Part shown: positions 4,502 through 5,970 of the stretch, piece by piece
How the letters are laid out: every line of letters begins with the position of its first letter
Numbering within the stretch: the first letter of the stretch is position 1
NCBI GenBank assembly: GCA_036496265.1
Contig: DASXLL010000270.1
Coordinates: 1 to 5,970 of the forward strand
Reading direction: 5' to 3'
DNA: 5,970 nucleotides
DNA from: CAYLLN01 sp036496265
Lineage (GTDB): Bacteria > Planctomycetota > Planctomycetia > Pirellulales > Pirellulaceae
Notes under the pieces: model-generated
Database searches by the model: none
What the model saw: the letters and a program-made list of their open reading frames with translations, nothing else
What the model was told of the DNA's origin: nothing
Translations under genes and position numbers: made by a program

Positions 4502-5970
4502 TTACAGGAATCCGCCGCTGCCGCCGCTGCTACCGCCACTCGTGCCGCCGCTGCTGCCGCTGCTGCCGCCGCCGATGCCCGCCCCGCCGAAGCCGCTGCT
4601 GCCACCCTGCGTCTGCTGACCGGAGCCGGTCACGAAGTTGAACGTGCTCACCGACGTAATCTGCGAAAACGTTGGAGACGGCGAGACGCGAACATAACGT
4701 CGATCAGCCGAGATCACCGCGTTGCTGCTGAAGTTGGCGCCCGTCGGGAAGTTCTGAATGACAGGCCGATAGCCGACAGCGCCGCGCAGGAAGAAGCCGG
4801 GCACGAAGCCCAAGCCGGCTCCGGTGGCGAGCGAGTTGCCGAAGGCGGCCGCCGGCGCGTTGTTGCTGCCGCCCGCAATTTGCTGCGCTAAGATGGCCCG
4901 GTTGGCCGCGTTTTGCACCTTGGCGACCTGAGCGACTTGCGCCTCGGGCAATGCATCCTTCCGCCGACCCTTGTCGAGCGCGAACGTAATTAGCGCGTCT
5001 TTATCTTTCAAAGGAATTTGCTCATGAATGACGGTCTGATTAGCACTGCCGTAATGCGTATAGATATCGACTGTCACCAGGTCCGTTGTCGGCTTACCCC
5101 ATACCTTCTTAACCATCATCCGATACTCGCCCGCAAAACCCTCCGGGCAAACATAAGCCTCCGAAAAGCCTTTGGTCGTGCTCTTGGCGTCGGCCGACGT
5201 CACATCGCCTAAATGCACGCCGCCGCTCTTCGAGCGGGGCTGCCGCTGCGAAACCATCGTGCCGGAGGGCTCTTCAACCGACAAATCCACATCCGCGTCG
5301 CCCGTCCAGGTGACGACCACGACGCAATCGCGCTCTTGCGCCTTGCGGATCGCGGTCTCGAACGCTTCCGCTTCCGACTTCTTGCCTTCCGCGAGCAACT
5401 GAGCATACTTCGCCTTGCCGATGCGAAATGCGCGGTCGGGCAAGTCACGCTGCTCCCCGCTCCAGCCTTGCGACAAAATGCCGACGCAAGCCCACTCGAT
5501 GGCCTGCGCATCGTCAAGTCGCTGCGCGAGAGCCAAGCCTTGCAAATACGCTTCCGGTCGCGAGGGATTGAGCTTCGCGACTTGTTGATAGACCGTCAGG
5601 GCCCGCTTTTCGAGACCCGCCTGGGCCATATAAGCCGCGACCATCACGAGTTGATCTTCGTCCTGAGCGAAATCGACGGCTGAAAGCAGTGCCCGTTCCA
5701 GCTCATCCGTCTGAGCTTCATCGAGCTTCACGCCGCGGTTGATCTTGTCGAGCGAATCGGCCCGAATGGCAAGCGAGAGCGCCTCATACATCCACGATTC
5801 GACTTCGCCATGACGGAGGGCCGCTTGAACGACCGTCGCCGTCTCCTCGTATTTCTTCTCGTTCATGAGTTGCCGCACCGTCTCGCGCACGGACGCCAGC
5901 AATTTGGCCATTTCAGTCCGGGGATCGTTCCCATCGGCAATTCGCTCTTCTTCAGTTGCGAAATAGCGAT
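4502..5970 (-). CDS. Large protein with helical repeats, a DUF2135-like domain and a Gly/Ser-rich tail; 5' end outside the window
   Basis: The frame is open through the right edge and reads convincingly upstream of Met 5911 (RYFATEEERIADGNDPRTE), so the true start probably lies outside. Numbering from Met 5911: residues 1-195 are helical with TPR-like pairs (for example 84-117, VMVAAYMAQAGLEKRALTVY). Residues 196-315 resemble DUF2135: VVVVTWTGDADVDLSVEEPSG, then GGVHLGDVTS, EAYVCPEGFAGEYRMMVKKVWG and VTVDIYTHYGSANQ. A hydrophobic, Ala/Gln/Gly-rich linker (325-395) leads to NAVISADRRYVRVSPSPTF (397-415), a motif like that near the end of planctomycete secretin-like proteins. The last 33 residues are nearly all Gly and Ser. 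The make-up suggests a cell-surface or envelope protein with a peptide-binding or scaffold role; any signal peptide would be off-window. No enzyme motif is seen. Confidence 0.85.
   Translation of the reverse strand, partial: RYFATEEERIADGNDPRTEMAKLLASVRETVRQLMNEKKYEETATVVQAALRHGEVESWMYEALSLAIRADSLDKINRGVKLDEAQTDELERALLSAVDFAQDEDQLVMVAAYMAQAGLEKRALTVYQQVAKLNPSRPEAYLQGLALAQRLDDAQAIEWACVGILSQGWSGEQRDLPDRAFRIGKAKYAQLLAEGKKSEAEAFETAIRKAQERDCVVVVTWTGDADVDLSVEEPSGTMVSQRQPRSKSGGVHLGDVTSADAKSTTKGFSEAYVCPEGFAGEYRMMVKKVWGKPTTDLVTVDIYTHYGSANQTVIHEQIPLKDKDALITFALDKGRRKDALPEAQVAQVAKVQNAANRAILAQQIAGGSNNAPAAAFGNSLATGAGLGFVPGFFLRGAVGYRPVIQNFPTGANFSSNAVISADRRYVRVSPSPTFSQITSVSTFNFVTGSGQQTQGGSSGFGGAGIGGGSSGSSGGTSGGSSGGSGGFL
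4508..4606 (-). repeat. Low-complexity Gly/Ser codon repeat at the 3' end of the minus-strand gene
   Basis: On the plus strand the stretch is built of GCC, GCT and CCG triplets (runs such as GCCGCTGCTGCCG). In the minus frame they encode a GGSSG-type tail of about 33 residues ending in FL. Triplet repeats keep the frame when they expand or contract, so tail length may vary between strains. Confidence 0.8.

Overview
The window looks like chromosomal DNA from a planctomycete, possibly Pirellulales-like. This is inference from three things: small secreted proteins of a type I associate with that phylum, a C-terminal ISADRRYVRVS motif of the kind seen in planctomycete secretin-like proteins, and starts that often have weak or no Shine-Dalgarno (SD) sequence. 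No rRNA, tRNA, CRISPR array or transposase is visible.

Layout. On the left, two minus-strand genes encode secreted proteins of unknown function: 1-418, which runs off the left edge, and 424-1089. They are separated by a tandem heptamer that supplies the start codons of the second gene in the transcript. A divergent intergenic region (1090-1267) carries candidate promoters for both directions. From 1268 a plus-strand cluster follows: peptide deformylase (def), a creatininase-family metal hydrolase, an ORF6N-domain protein, and tsaD for tRNA threonylcarbamoylation. On the right, a long minus-strand gene (4502-5970, 5' end outside the window) converges on tsaD. It encodes a helical-repeat region, a DUF2135-like beta domain, and a Gly/Ser-rich tail.

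The most interesting part is the junction between the creatininase-family gene and the ORF6N gene. The roughly 190 bases at 2676-2864 hold five related short palindromes, each with arms of about 10-13 bases around a three-base A/T-rich centre. A sixth, perfect copy with 13-base arms lies inside the ORF6N coding sequence, exactly where the conserved LRSQFATSK segment is encoded. Paired changes in the two arms of several copies indicate that the palindrome itself is maintained. This resembles a palindromic-repeat family tied to a DNA-binding-type gene, comparable in layout to REP/RAYT pairs, and it sits as an apparent insertion between housekeeping genes.

Functionally, def (N-terminal deformylation of new proteins) and tsaD (t6A37 of tRNAs reading ANN codons) both serve translation. 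The creatininase-family and ORF6N genes have no evident link to that and are probably passengers in the transcription unit.
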